Below are positions 5,688 to 14,916 of a DNA stretch of 64,000 nucleotides, piece after piece. The stretch is taken from assembly GCF_014174475.1 (NCBI RefSeq), contig NZ_JACJUD010000004.1, forward strand, positions 1 to 64,000, read 5' to 3'. Every line of letters starts with the position of its first letter. The first letter of the stretch is position 1. The stretch is from Aquipseudomonas ullengensis. Lineage in GTDB: Bacteria; Pseudomonadota; Gammaproteobacteria; Pseudomonadales; Pseudomonadaceae. Under the pieces are notes generated by a model. It had not been told where the DNA came from, ran no database searches, and saw nothing but the letters and a program-made list of their open reading frames with translations. A program made the position numbers and the translations under genes.

Positions 5688-6671
5688 TCAGGCGAAGCGC
5701 TCGGCGTAGTCCTGTGGACTCACCGAGAGGTGTTTGTGGAAGGTGCGGCGCAGGTTTTCCGGATGGCGAAAACCGGTCAGGCGGGCCACGGTGCCGATTG
5801 ATGTCCCCGCGCTTTGCAGCAGCAGGCGCGCGGATTCCAGGCGCAGTTGTTCGACGTAGCGCCCCGGCCCCATGCCCAGTTCCTGCACGAACAGCCGCGA
5901 CAGACTGCGACTGGACAGATTGGCCCGTTCGGCCAGGGCCTCCAGCGACAAGTCGGAGGCCAGGTTCTGCGCCATCCATTCGAGCAGGCCGAGCAGGCGT
6001 GGCGTGCGGTTGGCATCCGGGGTGAGCAAGGCGCTGAACTGTGCCTGGCCACCGGGGCGGCGCAGGAACATCACCAGGCGGCGCGCCACGGCAAGCGCCA
6101 GCGGGCGGCCGAGGTCGGCCTCGACCAGGGCCAGCGCCAGGTCGATGCCGGCGGTAACCCCGGCGGAGGTGAAGACATGCGCGTCGCCGTCATGGCCGTC
6201 CGGGTCGTAGGTGTGCAGGCGGTCGCCATCGACTTCGATCCGCTCATGGCAGCGCAGGGCTGCCACGTCAGCCCAGTGCGTGGTGGCGCGGCGCCCATCC
6301 AGCAGGCCGCTGGCCGCGAGGATCAGTGCGCCGGAGCAGACCGAGCCGAGCCGGCGTACTTGAGGTTCGGCCGCACGTAGCCAGTCAAGTAGCGGCGGGT
6401 TGCTGCACTGCCGCGTTTCGCCCAGGCCGCCGGGAATCAGCAAGGTATCCAGCTGCGCGGGGTCAACGTCGCGCCAGGCCTGTTCGGCCACCAACTGGAA
6501 CCCGGCGGAGGTCGCCACCGGCCCTGGCTGTTCGGCCAGTAGGCGCAGAACGTAGAGCGGCGCGCGGCCCTGGCGCTGGCACTCGACATTGGCCGAGGCG
6601 AAGACCTGCAGGGGGCCGGTGACATCCAGGCTCATTACATCCGGGTAGATCAGGCAGGCGACGGTTTTCAT
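5688..6671 (-). CDS. GlxA-type transcriptional regulator (DJ-1/PfpI + AraC HTH)
   Basis: This is a 327-residue regulator. Residues about 3-175 form a DJ-1/PfpI-like amidase-fold sensor with the nucleophile-elbow cysteine in GSVCSGALILA (about 109-119) and THW some 20 residues later. Residues about 225-325 are an AraC/XylS double helix-turn-helix (SLEALAERANLSSRSLSRLF, then IGTVARLTGFRHPENLRRTF). Members control amine and amino-acid catabolism such as arginine, carnitine and choline, but the ligand here cannot be read from sequence. It is on its own between the DUF1272-MFS unit and a small hypothetical gene. Confidence 0.9.
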   Translation of the reverse strand: MKTVACLIYPDVMSLDVTGPLQVFASANVECQRQGRAPLYVLRLLAEQPGPVATSAGFQLVAEQAWRDVDPAQLDTLLIPGGLGETRQCSNPPLLDWLRAAEPQVRRLGSVCSGALILAASGLLDGRRATTHWADVAALRCHERIEVDGDRLHTYDPDGHDGDAHVFTSAGVTAGIDLALALVEADLGRPLALAVARRLVMFLRRPGGQAQFSALLTPDANRTPRLLGLLEWMAQNLASDLSLEALAERANLSSRSLSRLFVQELGMGPGRYVEQLRLESARLLLQSAGTSIGTVARLTGFRHPENLRRTFHKHLSVSPQDYAERFA

Positions 6672-6844
6672 GACGTGCGCTCGTAAGAAGATGAACGCAG
6701 TCTGCCTCCGGGGCGAATTGGCAACAAGGACAATAACCCCACAGATATTGCCAGCGTGGGGGCTTTTACTGCGCCCAATAAAAACCCCCTCGGCCTGGGG
6801 CGGAGGGGGCTGGGGTGGCGGCAGGCCGGGGTATTACGGTGTAC

Positions 6845-7111
6845 TTACTCCGGCATGCTCCAGGGCTCAAGAGCGTAACCCTGGCTGCTGAGCTGCTCGC
6901 GGGAGTGGGTCAGCACGTCGGCCAGCTGCGACGGGTCGCGGTAGGTGCTGCTGGGAATGCGGGCCTGGCCGACGCGGGTGTTGGTGCGGTCGACCACGGT
7001 CAGGTTGAGTTCACCGGTGCCATCCTGCGCGGACCACGCCACGCATTGGAAAGGCTGGAAGGCGCGGCCGGCGATCAAGAGTGCTTCGTTAACGCGGAGC
7101 ATGGTGTTCAT
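6845..7111 (-). CDS. Hypothetical protein, 88 residues
   Basis: A small soluble protein beginning MNTMLRVNEALLIAG, with alternating beta strands and no signal peptide. I recognise no family. The start is the ATG at 7109-7111, with CGGAG about 11 nt upstream; an ATG three codons later is an alternative, and a longer TTG-initiated version lacks a ribosome-binding site. A GC-rich hairpin (CCCCCTC...GAGGGGG, near 6787-6810) lies just downstream and could terminate this transcript. Confidence 0.6.
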   Translation of the reverse strand: MNTMLRVNEALLIAGRAFQPFQCVAWSAQDGTGELNLTVVDRTNTRVGQARIPSSTYRDPSQLADVLTHSREQLSSQGYALEPWSMPE

Positions 7112-7342
7112 GGGTCTGGTTCTCCGAAAGATGCCCAATATGCAATTAGGCCAGCAAGAACGTGTATTGCGCGGCCTGTGAACTATTGATGGCGGAACCT
7201 GACCTTGGAGTCACATCCTGTCGTAAAAACATAGCAATATGTCGCATGTGGCCGTTTTATCGGGCTTTTAGCGAAGAAACAGGAACATCCGGGGATAGCG
7301 CATATCCTAAATCGAGTACCCCCATCACACAGGAGTGTCCCC

Positions 7343-7534
7343 ATGGGTTCTGCACTGAGCGGTCTGATTGGTCTGGCCATCCTCGCCCTGGATATCTGGG
7401 CGATCATCAACATCATTAAAAGCGGCGCCGACACCGGGATGAAGGTTGTCTGGGTGCTGCTGATCCTGTTCCTTCCCGTGCTGGGCCTGATCATCTGGGC
7501 CGTGGCCGGCCCGCGTGGCAACGTCCGTCTGTAA
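7343..7534 (+). CDS. PLD-nuclease N-terminal-type membrane protein
   Basis: This 63-residue protein has two membrane helices (about residues 5-25 and 34-55) joined by a short polar turn, and ends in GPRGNVRL. This matches the PLDc_N family (Pfam PF13396), which occurs at the N-terminus of cardiolipin synthases and as free-standing proteins of unknown role. AGGAG lies 7 nt before the ATG. It is monocistronic, 174 bp upstream of speE on the same strand. Confidence 0.8.
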   Translation: MGSALSGLIGLAILALDIWAIINIIKSGADTGMKVVWVLLILFLPVLGLIIWAVAGPRGNVRL

Positions 7535-7708
7535 TCCTCCAATCTGCCTGAACCGCCCCTGCCTGCACGCGTCTACCGCTGGCAGGGGCGTCACACATGC
7601 TGTGGCAGCGTGGTGGTGGAGCCTGTGCGCGTATCTCCTTACAATGCGCGCCTTTTCATGGGCGGGTTGCAGTCCGTCCTAATCCACCACAACGAGGAGG
7701 ACTAACCC

Positions 7709-8569
7709 ATGAGCGACTATCAGGAAACTCTCTATCCCGGCTATGGCCAGCGCTTCAGCATGGACAAGCTGCTGCATGAAGTGCGCACCGAGCACCAGCA
7801 CCTGGTGATCTTCGAGAATGCGCGCATGGGCCGGGTGATGGCGCTGGACGGTGTGATCCAGACCACCGAGGCCGACGAGTTCATCTACCACGAGATGCTC
7901 ACCCATGTGCCGATCCTCGCCCACGGCAATGCCAAGCGCGTGCTGATCATCGGCGGTGGCGACGGCGGCATGCTGCGCGAGGTGCGCAAGCACCGCAGCG
8001 TGGAGAGCATCACCATGGTCGAGATCGACGGCACCGTGGTCGATATGTGCAAGGAGTTCTTGCCCAACCACTCCTGCGGCGCCTATGAAGACCCACGGCT
8101 GAACCTGGTGATCGACGACGGCATGAACTTCGTGGCCAACACCACGGAGAAATTCGACGTGATCATCTCCGACTCCACCGACCCTATCGGCCCGGGCGAA
8201 GTACTGTTCTCCGAGAATTTCTACCAGGCTTGCCGCCGCTGCCTGAACGATGGCGGCATCCTGGTTACGCAGAACGGCACGCCGTTCATGCAGCTCAGCG
8301 AAGTACAGAACACCGCCAGCCGCATGGATGGCCTGTTCGCCGACTGGCACTTCTACATGGCGGCGGTGCCCACCTACATCGGTGGCAGCATGACCTTCGC
8401 CTGGGGCGCCACCGATGCCGACTACCGCAAGCTGCCGCTGGAAACCCTGCGCCAACGCTACGCCGGCAGCGGTATCGTGACCCGCTACTACAACCCGGAA
8501 ATCCACATCGGCGCCTTCGCCTTGCCGCAGTACGTATTGCAGGCGATCAACAAACCGAGCAACGACTGA
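7709..8569 (+). CDS. speE: Spermidine synthase (polyamine aminopropyltransferase)
   Basis: A 286-residue enzyme that transfers the aminopropyl group of decarboxylated S-adenosylmethionine to putrescine to make spermidine in the cytoplasm. The SAM-binding loop [14 protein letters not shown] (about residues 82-95), the acidic EIDGTVVD segment (about 105-112) and the catalytic DSTDPIGP (about 152-159) are intact. Length is normal for the family. AGGAGG precedes the ATG at a good distance. A Rho-independent terminator follows immediately. Confidence 0.95.
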   Translation: MSDYQETLYPGYGQRFSMDKLLHEVRTEHQHLVIFENARMGRVMALDGVIQTTEADEFIYHEMLTHVPILAHGNAKRVLIIGGGDGGMLREVRKHRSVESITMVEIDGTVVDMCKEFLPNHSCGAYEDPRLNLVIDDGMNFVANTTEKFDVIISDSTDPIGPGEVLFSENFYQACRRCLNDGGILVTQNGTPFMQLSEVQNTASRMDGLFADWHFYMAAVPTYIGGSMTFAWGATDADYRKLPLETLRQRYAGSGIVTRYYNPEIHIGAFALPQYVLQAINKPSND

Positions 8570-8584
8570 GTTGCAGGTGATATG

Positions 8585-8610
8585 AAAAAGCCGGCGAATG
8601 CCGGCTTTTT
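8585..8610. terminator. Bidirectional terminator after speE
   Basis: AAAAAGCCGGC, a GAAT loop-side segment and GCCGGCTTTTT form a strong stem with a T-run on each strand. It can end both speE and the convergent hydrolase gene. Confidence 0.9.
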
Positions 8611-8617
8611 CATTGCC

Positions 8618-9628
8618 TCAGTGCTGCTGGGCCAGGCCTTTCAGCAGCGCCTGATGGAAACGCTCCGGCGCCTCGACCTGCGGTGAGTGCCCCAGTTCGG
8701 CGAACTCCACCAGCGTGCCTTTCGGCAGTGCAGCGGCGGCTTTGCGGCCCAGCTCCGGATAGTTGCCCAGGCGCGCGGCAACTTCCTTCGGCGCACGGTT
8801 GGCGCCCGGCGCGGTACGGTCCTTGCCGCCGATCAGTAGCAGGGTCGGCGCCTGGATGCGGCCGAACTCATGGATCACCGGCTGGCTGAACAGCATGTCG
8901 GCCGTCTGCGCCTGGTTCCAGGCGACTATCTCGCGGCCCGGGCCGTGGTACAGGCCGACCTGCATGTCTACCCAGCGGTCGTACTCCGGCTTCCACTGGC
9001 CGTTGTAGTAGAAGCGCAGCTGGTAGTTTTTGATGCTCTCGGCATTGGTTTTCAGCTCACCCTGGTTGAGCTGGTCGATGCTGGCATAGGGCACGCCTTC
9101 GGCCTGCCAGTCCTCCAGGCCAATCGGGTTGACCAGCACCAGTTGCTGCACGCTCTGCGGATGGTTGATGGCAAAGCGTGCGGCCAGCATGCCGCCCATG
9201 GAGTGACCAATCACCGTGGCCTTGGCAATGCCCAGCCGGTCCAGCAGTGCCTGGGTGTTCTGCGCCAGCTGGTTGAAGCTGAACTGATAGCCGCGCGGCT
9301 TGCTGGATGCGCAGAAACCGATCTGGTCCGGGGCGATCACCCGGTAGCCGTTGTCACTCAGGGTGGCGATGGTCTGTTCCCAGGTAGCGCCGCAGAAGTT
9401 CTTGCCATGCAGCAGCACAGCGGTCTGGCCGTTGGCCTTGCCCTTGGCGGGGACGTCCATGTAAGTCATGGACAAGCTCTGGCCCTGGGACTGGAACTCG
9501 AAGTGCTGCTGCGGATAGGGGTAGTCGAAGCCTTCCAGGCGTTCGCCGTAACTGGGCGTGGCGGCGTGGAGGGCGGTGCTGCTCAGTAGCGGGGCGAGCA
9601 GCAGGGCGGCGGCGTTGAGCCTGGGCAT
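8618..9628 (-). CDS. Exported alpha/beta hydrolase
   Basis: A 336-residue protein with a signal peptide (residues 1-22, ending LHAATP) and an alpha/beta-hydrolase fold. It has the oxyanion motif LLHGKNFCG (about 72-80), nucleophile elbow GHSMGG (about 141-146), acid D in GGKDRTAP (about 268) and histidine in LGHSPQVEAPERF (about 315). It probably acts in the periplasm on an ester or amide; the substrate is unknown. The start is the ATG at 9626-9628 with GGAGT upstream. The frame stays open far upstream without a stop, but that stretch is read inside the chemoreceptor gene. Confidence 0.88.
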   Translation of the reverse strand: MPRLNAAALLLAPLLSSTALHAATPSYGERLEGFDYPYPQQHFEFQSQGQSLSMTYMDVPAKGKANGQTAVLLHGKNFCGATWEQTIATLSDNGYRVIAPDQIGFCASSKPRGYQFSFNQLAQNTQALLDRLGIAKATVIGHSMGGMLAARFAINHPQSVQQLVLVNPIGLEDWQAEGVPYASIDQLNQGELKTNAESIKNYQLRFYYNGQWKPEYDRWVDMQVGLYHGPGREIVAWNQAQTADMLFSQPVIHEFGRIQAPTLLLIGGKDRTAPGANRAPKEVAARLGNYPELGRKAAAALPKGTLVEFAELGHSPQVEAPERFHQALLKGLAQQH

Positions 9629-9725
9629 GGGTGGAACTCCTGGCAATGTGCAGGCGGCAGTTGTAGGACAACTGCCGCCCGCTGAGAAAGTCTCACTGTG
9701 TGCCGGGATATTTCCAGTGCGTCGT

Positions 9726-11171
9726 TCAGCGCTGTTCCACCACCCGCTGGTGCAACTGGTGGGAGAGCTGGTCCAGCCGCTCGCCCAGCGCCAGCAACGA
9801 GTCCTGGGCGCTGAGCAGGTCGGCGCTGGCGGCGCGCTGGCGCTGGCTGGCCTCGCGCTGGGCGGCGCTGTTGTCACGCACCTGGGCGAGCTGGCGGTGA
9901 GCCAGGTCGAGGGCCTGGCTGTGCTGGAGGATGGCGGTGGACAGGTTGTCGGTGAGGGCGGCGTTGGTGCCCAGTGCCACGCCGACATCGCTGACTTGCG
10001 AGGCGCCGGTGTTGACGATCTGTTCCGACTGGCCGAGTACGCTCTGCACGGTGTCGGCGGTCTGGTTGCTGCGTTGCGACAGGCTGCGCACCTCATCGGC
10101 GACCACGGCAAAGCCGCGTCCATGCTGGCCAGCGCGGGCCGCCTCGATGGCGGCGTTGAGGGCCAATAGGTTGGTCTGCTGGGCGATGGCGCTGATCATC
10201 TGCATGGATTCAGCGATGCGCTGGTTGCTCTGCTGGATGGCCTGCATGCTCTGCTGCGCCTCCTGCATGCGCTCGGCGCAGTGGTTGACCTGCTGGCTGC
10301 TGTGCTGGGTGTCCTGACTCAACTGCTGCATGTGCGAGGTGCTGACGGCGAGGTTTTCCAGTACTTCATGCAGGGCCAGGTCGAGCCCATGCATAGCGTC
10401 GGCCTGCTGTTGCACGTCGCCGTCGATGCTGTGGCAGCGCTGGCGGATATTGTCCTGGGTGGCGTGCAGCTGTTGGGACAGCTGGCGCAGGTCGCCGGCG
10501 CTCTGCCGCACTTCTTCGAGCAGGGCGGCCAGTTGCTGGCTGCCGGCCGTGGCCTGCTGGTTGACGACCTGAGCGTCCTGCAGGTGTTGCTGGGCATCGG
10601 CCAGGGCTTGCTGGCGGACTTTGGCGTTGTACCACTGGGCCAGCCAGACGGTGATCACCGGCAGCAGATACCCCGAGTATTCATTGACCATGGCATCGCG
10701 CGGGCTCAGCTCGAACACCGGCAGGACTGCGCCGGAGCGGTCGAGCTTGATCAGCCAGAGCACGAAGAGCATTTGCAGCAGGCTCCAGAAGGCCGCGCTA
10801 CGGCCACCCAGCAGCAGGTAGGCGAAGCCGATCACCACCAGCGGCCAGTAGATGTGCGCTGAATGCAGGCCGCCGAGGTGGTAGATGAGGATCATCGCGT
10901 AGCTGCTGATCAGCGCCATGGACAGGTTGCCCACCGCGCGGGCGGTGAGCCAGGCGTTGCGCAGGATCAGCAGCACCAGCGGCATGCCGATGATCAGCAG
11001 GAACGAGCCCTGGACCAGCGCATCGTTGCCCAGGCGTCCCCACTTGATGCCGCTGTACAGGCCGATGACCAGCCCGCACAGGGAGAAAAAGGCGAGCATG
11101 TGGCTGAGCAACTGGTCGCTGCGGTCCTGCTCGACCTGCGGCATGAACGTGGCTAATAGCCCTTGTTGCAT
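9726..11171 (-). CDS. Methyl-accepting chemotaxis protein with six-helix membrane sensor
   Basis: This is a 481-residue chemoreceptor. The first ~175 residues contain about six membrane helices and no large periplasmic domain, and no HAMP domain is evident. A coiled-coil linker rich in Gln/Ala/Leu leads to the cytoplasmic signalling tip [20 protein letters not shown] (about residues 335-354), then [14 protein letters not shown]. No C-terminal CheR-tethering pentapeptide is seen. It probably senses a membrane-linked or intracellular cue and signals through CheW/CheA. GAGG lies 7 nt before the ATG. Confidence 0.92.
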   Translation of the reverse strand: MQQGLLATFMPQVEQDRSDQLLSHMLAFFSLCGLVIGLYSGIKWGRLGNDALVQGSFLLIIGMPLVLLILRNAWLTARAVGNLSMALISSYAMILIYHLGGLHSAHIYWPLVVIGFAYLLLGGRSAAFWSLLQMLFVLWLIKLDRSGAVLPVFELSPRDAMVNEYSGYLLPVITVWLAQWYNAKVRQQALADAQQHLQDAQVVNQQATAGSQQLAALLEEVRQSAGDLRQLSQQLHATQDNIRQRCHSIDGDVQQQADAMHGLDLALHEVLENLAVSTSHMQQLSQDTQHSSQQVNHCAERMQEAQQSMQAIQQSNQRIAESMQMISAIAQQTNLLALNAAIEAARAGQHGRGFAVVADEVRSLSQRSNQTADTVQSVLGQSEQIVNTGASQVSDVGVALGTNAALTDNLSTAILQHSQALDLAHRQLAQVRDNSAAQREASQRQRAASADLLSAQDSLLALGERLDQLSHQLHQRVVEQR

Positions 11172-11574
11172 GGGATGGCCTCAATTCTTGTTATTGGAAG
11201 TGCTGACTTCGCCGCATGATCGGCGAGGGTCGCAGGCACCCACTGCCAGATAGTGGCAGTTGGCCTTTAGGCAGATTACCCCGTCAAAGTGCTGGCGGCG
11301 ATAGTCTGGCGATGAGCTGCAGCCAGGTTTGGGCTGAGGAAACTCGCGAGGCGCCACCTCTCGGGGGCTGTGGCGGTTGATGCGGCTGAACAGCCTGAAG
11401 AAAAGGCCGAATCGGCATCGCGTGGCCGAATTGTGGCGGTTCAGACTTATCTCGATTCAAGTTCTACGCGCCGTTTCAACGGAAATTTCACATCCCAGCC
11501 GTATACTGCGCGCCGCGCCTGAGCCGCTGGCGGTCTCCGGCCCCTACCTTTTCGAGAGCCTGGATTCCTCGCCA
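11172..11574. promoter_or_regulatory. Divergent intergenic region
   Basis: This 400-bp gap separates the chemoreceptor from the LTA-synthase-like gene. It holds a perfect 7-bp inverted repeat, ACTGCCA at 11242-11248 and TGGCAGT at 11254-11260, possibly an operator. It also holds a TATACT at 11502-11507 that is a reasonable -10 for the rightward gene, although no clear -35 is seen. No gene is visible. Confidence 0.4.
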
Positions 11575-13626
11575 ATGTCGTCAATGGATAGCACTTTCAA
11601 GCAACCGCGCCTCACACCCAGCGTCAGCAGCCACTTGGCATTCACCCTGGCCAGCGCCCTGGTGCTGATGCTCATGTATTCGCTGCTGCGTGTGGCCTTG
11701 CTGGCCTACAACCACGAGCAGATCGGCACGACCCCCTGGATCGAGTTCGCCGAGGCCTTCCTCAATGGCCTGCGTTTCGATCTGCGCCTGGTGGTGTACG
11801 CCTGTGCGCCGTTGCTGCTGTCGCTGCTGGCGCCGCGGGCGATGGCCGCGCGGCGGGTGCATGTGGCTTGGCTGAGCCTGTTTGCCAGCCTGACCCTGTT
11901 CCTTGGCGTGTCCGAGCTGGATTTCTATCGCGAGTTTCACCAGCGCCTCAACGGCCTGGTGTTCCAGTACATGCAGGAAGACCTGGGCACCGTGCTGAGT
12001 ATGCTCTGGTACGGCTTCCCGGTGGTGCGCTACCTGCTGGCCTGGGCCCTGGCGACATTGGCGCTGGTATGGCTGTTCCACCTGGTCGAGCAAGCCACTC
12101 GCCCGCGTCGCAGCAAGCCGCTGATGGCCTGGTACGGCCGGCTTGGCGTGCTGCTGGTGTGCCTGCTGGTGGCCGTGCTGGCTGCCCGTGGCACTCTCAA
12201 GCAGGGCCCGCCGCTGCGTTGGGGGGATGCCTACACCACCGAGTCGATGTTCGCCAACCACCTGGGTCTGAACGGCACATTGACTCTGGTCGATGCGGCG
12301 AAGAACAGCTTCTCCAGCCATCGTGACAACACCTGGAAGGCCAATCTGCCAGAGGCCGAAGCCTTGCAGACGGTGCGCCAGATGCTGGTCGGCGAGCACG
12401 ACAAGCTGGTCGATGCCGACAGCGCCGCCGTGCGCCGCGAGTTCACCCCGCCGCTGGCCGGCACCTTGCCGGCGCGCAACGTGGTAGTGATCCTCATGGA
12501 AAGCTTCGCCGGCCGCTGGGTCGGTGCCCTGGGCAGCGACTCCAACATCACCCCGAACTTCGACCGCCTGAGCAAGGAAGGGCTGCTGTTCACCCGTTTC
12601 TTCTCCAACGGCACCCATACCCACCAGGGCATGTTCGCCACCATGGCGTGCTTCCCCAACCTGCCGGGCTTCGAGTACCTGATGCGCACCCCGGAAGGCG
12701 GCCACCAGTTCTCCGGCCTGCCGCAGTTGCTCAGTGCCCGTGGCTACGACGACCTGTACGTCTACAACGGCAACTTCCAGTGGGACAACCAGTCCGGCTT
12801 CTTCAGCAACCAGGGCATGCGCCGTTTTATTGGCCGTGAAGACTTCGTCGACCCGGTGTTCATCGATCCGACCTGGGGCGTGTCCGACCAGGACATGTTC
12901 GACCGTGGCGCCGCTGAACTGGCCAAGCTCGACCCGAGCAAGCCGTTCTACGCGCTGCTGCAGACGCTCTCCAACCACACGCCGTATGCCTTGCCGAAAG
13001 ACCTGCCGGTAGCACCCGTGACCGACCAGGGCTCCTACAACGAGCACCTGACGGCCATGCGTTACTCCGATTGGGCGCTGGGGCAGTTCTTCGAGAAGGC
13101 GAAAAAGCAGCCGTACTACAACAACACCCTGTTCGTGGTGGTCGGTGACCATGGTTTCGGTAGCCCGGAACAGCTGACCGAGATGGACCTGTTCCGCTTC
13201 AACGTGCCGCTGCTGGTGATCGCGCCGGGAACGCAGGAGAAGTTCGGCACCCACCGCGATACCGTGGGTACGCAGATCGACGTGGTGCCAACCATCATGG
13301 GTCGCCTCGGTGGCGATGTACGCCACCAGTGCTGGGGTCGCGACCTGCTCAACCTGCCTGAGGGCGACCAGGGTATTGGCGTGATCAAGCCATCGGGCAG
13401 CGACCAGACCGTGGCCATCGTCAACGGCGACAAGATCCTGGTGCAGCCCAAAGGCATGCCGGCCAAGCTCTACCACTACCAACTGGGAGCTGGCGCCAAG
13501 GTTGAAGTGGTGAATGGCGACCCGGCCCAGGCGCTGATGCAGCAGCGTCTCGAGTCGTTCCTGCAGATCGCCACGCAGAGCCTGCTGCAGAACACCGCCG
13601 GGGTTGCTGAGCGCAAGGCGCAGTAA
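11575..13626 (+). CDS. LTA-synthase-family membrane phosphoglycerol/phosphoethanolamine transferase
   Basis: This 683-residue protein has about five N-terminal membrane helices (residues ~20-225) followed by a periplasmic sulfatase-fold domain. The family motifs are present: VVVILMESFAGRW (about 307-319) with the metal-ligand glutamate, SNGTHTHQGMFATMACFP with the likely nucleophilic threonine (about 345-360), and VVGDHGFGSPE (about 523-533). In Gram-negatives such proteins modify periplasmic glucans or lipids; the acceptor here is unknown. The start is the ATG at 11575. The frame is open upstream, but that stretch is atypical and overlaps the promoter region. Confidence 0.88.
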   Translation: MSSMDSTFKQPRLTPSVSSHLAFTLASALVLMLMYSLLRVALLAYNHEQIGTTPWIEFAEAFLNGLRFDLRLVVYACAPLLLSLLAPRAMAARRVHVAWLSLFASLTLFLGVSELDFYREFHQRLNGLVFQYMQEDLGTVLSMLWYGFPVVRYLLAWALATLALVWLFHLVEQATRPRRSKPLMAWYGRLGVLLVCLLVAVLAARGTLKQGPPLRWGDAYTTESMFANHLGLNGTLTLVDAAKNSFSSHRDNTWKANLPEAEALQTVRQMLVGEHDKLVDADSAAVRREFTPPLAGTLPARNVVVILMESFAGRWVGALGSDSNITPNFDRLSKEGLLFTRFFSNGTHTHQGMFATMACFPNLPGFEYLMRTPEGGHQFSGLPQLLSARGYDDLYVYNGNFQWDNQSGFFSNQGMRRFIGREDFVDPVFIDPTWGVSDQDMFDRGAAELAKLDPSKPFYALLQTLSNHTPYALPKDLPVAPVTDQGSYNEHLTAMRYSDWALGQFFEKAKKQPYYNNTLFVVVGDHGFGSPEQLTEMDLFRFNVPLLVIAPGTQEKFGTHRDTVGTQIDVVPTIMGRLGGDVRHQCWGRDLLNLPEGDQGIGVIKPSGSDQTVAIVNGDKILVQPKGMPAKLYHYQLGAGAKVEVVNGDPAQALMQQRLESFLQIATQSLLQNTAGVAERKAQ

Positions 13627-13654
13627 CTCTTTCGGTCCGCAGCACAACTGCGGG

Positions 13655-13794
13655 GTACCTATGTACAGGCTTGCGAGCTAGAGCCATTGCAAGGAAAAAA
13701 CAGGCGAGGACGCGGAGTTTACTGGGATAAATGAGCAGTCCGAGCCTGTTTTTGACGCAGCAGGGCCGACGCGCAGCAGGCTTTGCATAGGTAC
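13655..13794. terminator. Convergent-gene hairpin element
   Basis: A 9-bp perfect inverted repeat (GTACCTATG 13655-13663, CATAGGTAC 13786-13794) exactly fills the gap between the LTA-synthase-like and AraC genes, which converge here. Nested inside are arms at 13696-13711 and 13738-13753 (14 of 16 pairs, AAAAACAGGC facing GCCTGTTTTT), giving a bidirectional terminator. Ends match the shorter repeat at 5631-5680, so this is a mobile or repeated intergenic element as well as a terminator. Confidence 0.65.
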
Positions 13795-14808
13795 TCAGCT
13801 GCGCTGGTACTGGCGCGGCGTCACCCCTTTCCAGCGTTTGAAGGCATGGATGAAGTTCGACACTTCGCCATAGCCCAGGCGTTCGGCCACTTGCTCCAAC
13901 GTCAGCCCGCCCATGGCCAGCAGTTCCTCGGCCAGGGCCTGGCGGACTTCCTCCAGCAACAGGCGGAAGTTGGTGTTTTCCTCTTCCAGGCGCCGGCGCA
14001 GGGTTCGCGAACTCATGTGCAGGCCGTCGGCAACTTCTTCCATATCGGCCAGACGTCCCGGACGGCTGAGCAACTGGTTGCGAATCTGTCCGGCCAGGCC
14101 GTCGCGGCGGCGGCGTTTATCCAGCAGTTGCTGGCACTGCGCTTCGCACAGGCTGGCGGTGGAAGGGTTGGCCCCTGGCAGCGGCAGGTCGAGCAGATAG
14201 CGCTCGAACACCAGGCGGTTCTCGGCCTGGGCGAAGTTGGGCAGCAGGCCGAACTCGCGGAGGTAAGGCTGTGTGTCTGCGGGTGCCGATTGGCGCAGGT
14301 CCATGCGCTGGATCAGCACTTCGCGGTTGAGCAACTCGCGTTGCACGGTGAGCATGCCGGCCAGGTCGCGGTCGAGGATGAAGGGCTGCAAATCAGCTGG
14401 GATGTGCTGGTCGTCGAGTAACAGGTGGACTTCTTCGCCGTGCTCCTCAATGCGCATGCCGTGAAAGGCATAGGTCAGGTCCAGATAGCGCAGGCCCAGG
14501 AGCACCGCGTCACGATAGGTCGGGCTGCTGAGCAGGGCAAAACCCCAGATGCCGTAGGTGTTGAGCTGATAGCGACGTCCGGCGAGAAGGCCGATACCGG
14601 GCCGATCGCCGAGGCCTTGCACCAGGTTGCGGATCAGTTGCAGCTCCTGATCGGCGGCGACCTCTGCGCCAGGGTCCGCCAGCAGCTGCCAGCTCAGGTC
14701 GGTGCCGGCCAGGCAGGCGTCGATCGACAAGCCCTGATCGAGGCCGAATTGCGCCATCAATTGCACACTGATGGCGCTGCGACGAGGAGGGCAGTGGGAG
14801 GCAGGCAT
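13795..14808 (-). CDS. AraC-family regulator, VirS/OruR type
   Basis: A 337-residue regulator with the N-terminal arabinose-binding-like domain of PF12625 (about residues 15-200) and a C-terminal AraC helix-turn-helix pair (about 235-335; LHMSSRTLRRRLEEENTNF, then TLEQVAERLGYGEVSNF). It is transcribed divergently from the monooxygenase-esterase-SDR operon across a 108-bp gap, so it is very likely its regulator. The mycobacterial VirS protein has the same domain pair and the same position next to mymA. Confidence 0.88.
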   Translation of the reverse strand: MPASHCPPRRSAISVQLMAQFGLDQGLSIDACLAGTDLSWQLLADPGAEVAADQELQLIRNLVQGLGDRPGIGLLAGRRYQLNTYGIWGFALLSSPTYRDAVLLGLRYLDLTYAFHGMRIEEHGEEVHLLLDDQHIPADLQPFILDRDLAGMLTVQRELLNREVLIQRMDLRQSAPADTQPYLREFGLLPNFAQAENRLVFERYLLDLPLPGANPSTASLCEAQCQQLLDKRRRRDGLAGQIRNQLLSRPGRLADMEEVADGLHMSSRTLRRRLEEENTNFRLLLEEVRQALAEELLAMGGLTLEQVAERLGYGEVSNFIHAFKRWKGVTPRQYQRS

Positions 14809-14916
14809 GTGTCTGTCCGAAAGTCACAATTTATTGGCCGACTATGCCATAAACCTTCACAGGCCGAGTGGTTAGCATCCGTACATCCGCAATACTGGCG
14901 GTTCACGGAGACCACA

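Noticed and set aside
8618..10123. The hydrolase frame extended to about 500 codons
   Set aside because: The upstream part runs inside the chemoreceptor gene in another phase. The signal peptide at the ATG of 9628 marks the real start.
11581..13647. A 688-codon open frame on the minus strand opposite the LTA-synthase-like gene
   Set aside because: It is low-complexity (His/Gln/Val-rich), has no motif, and is a mirror of the high-GC codon use of the real gene.
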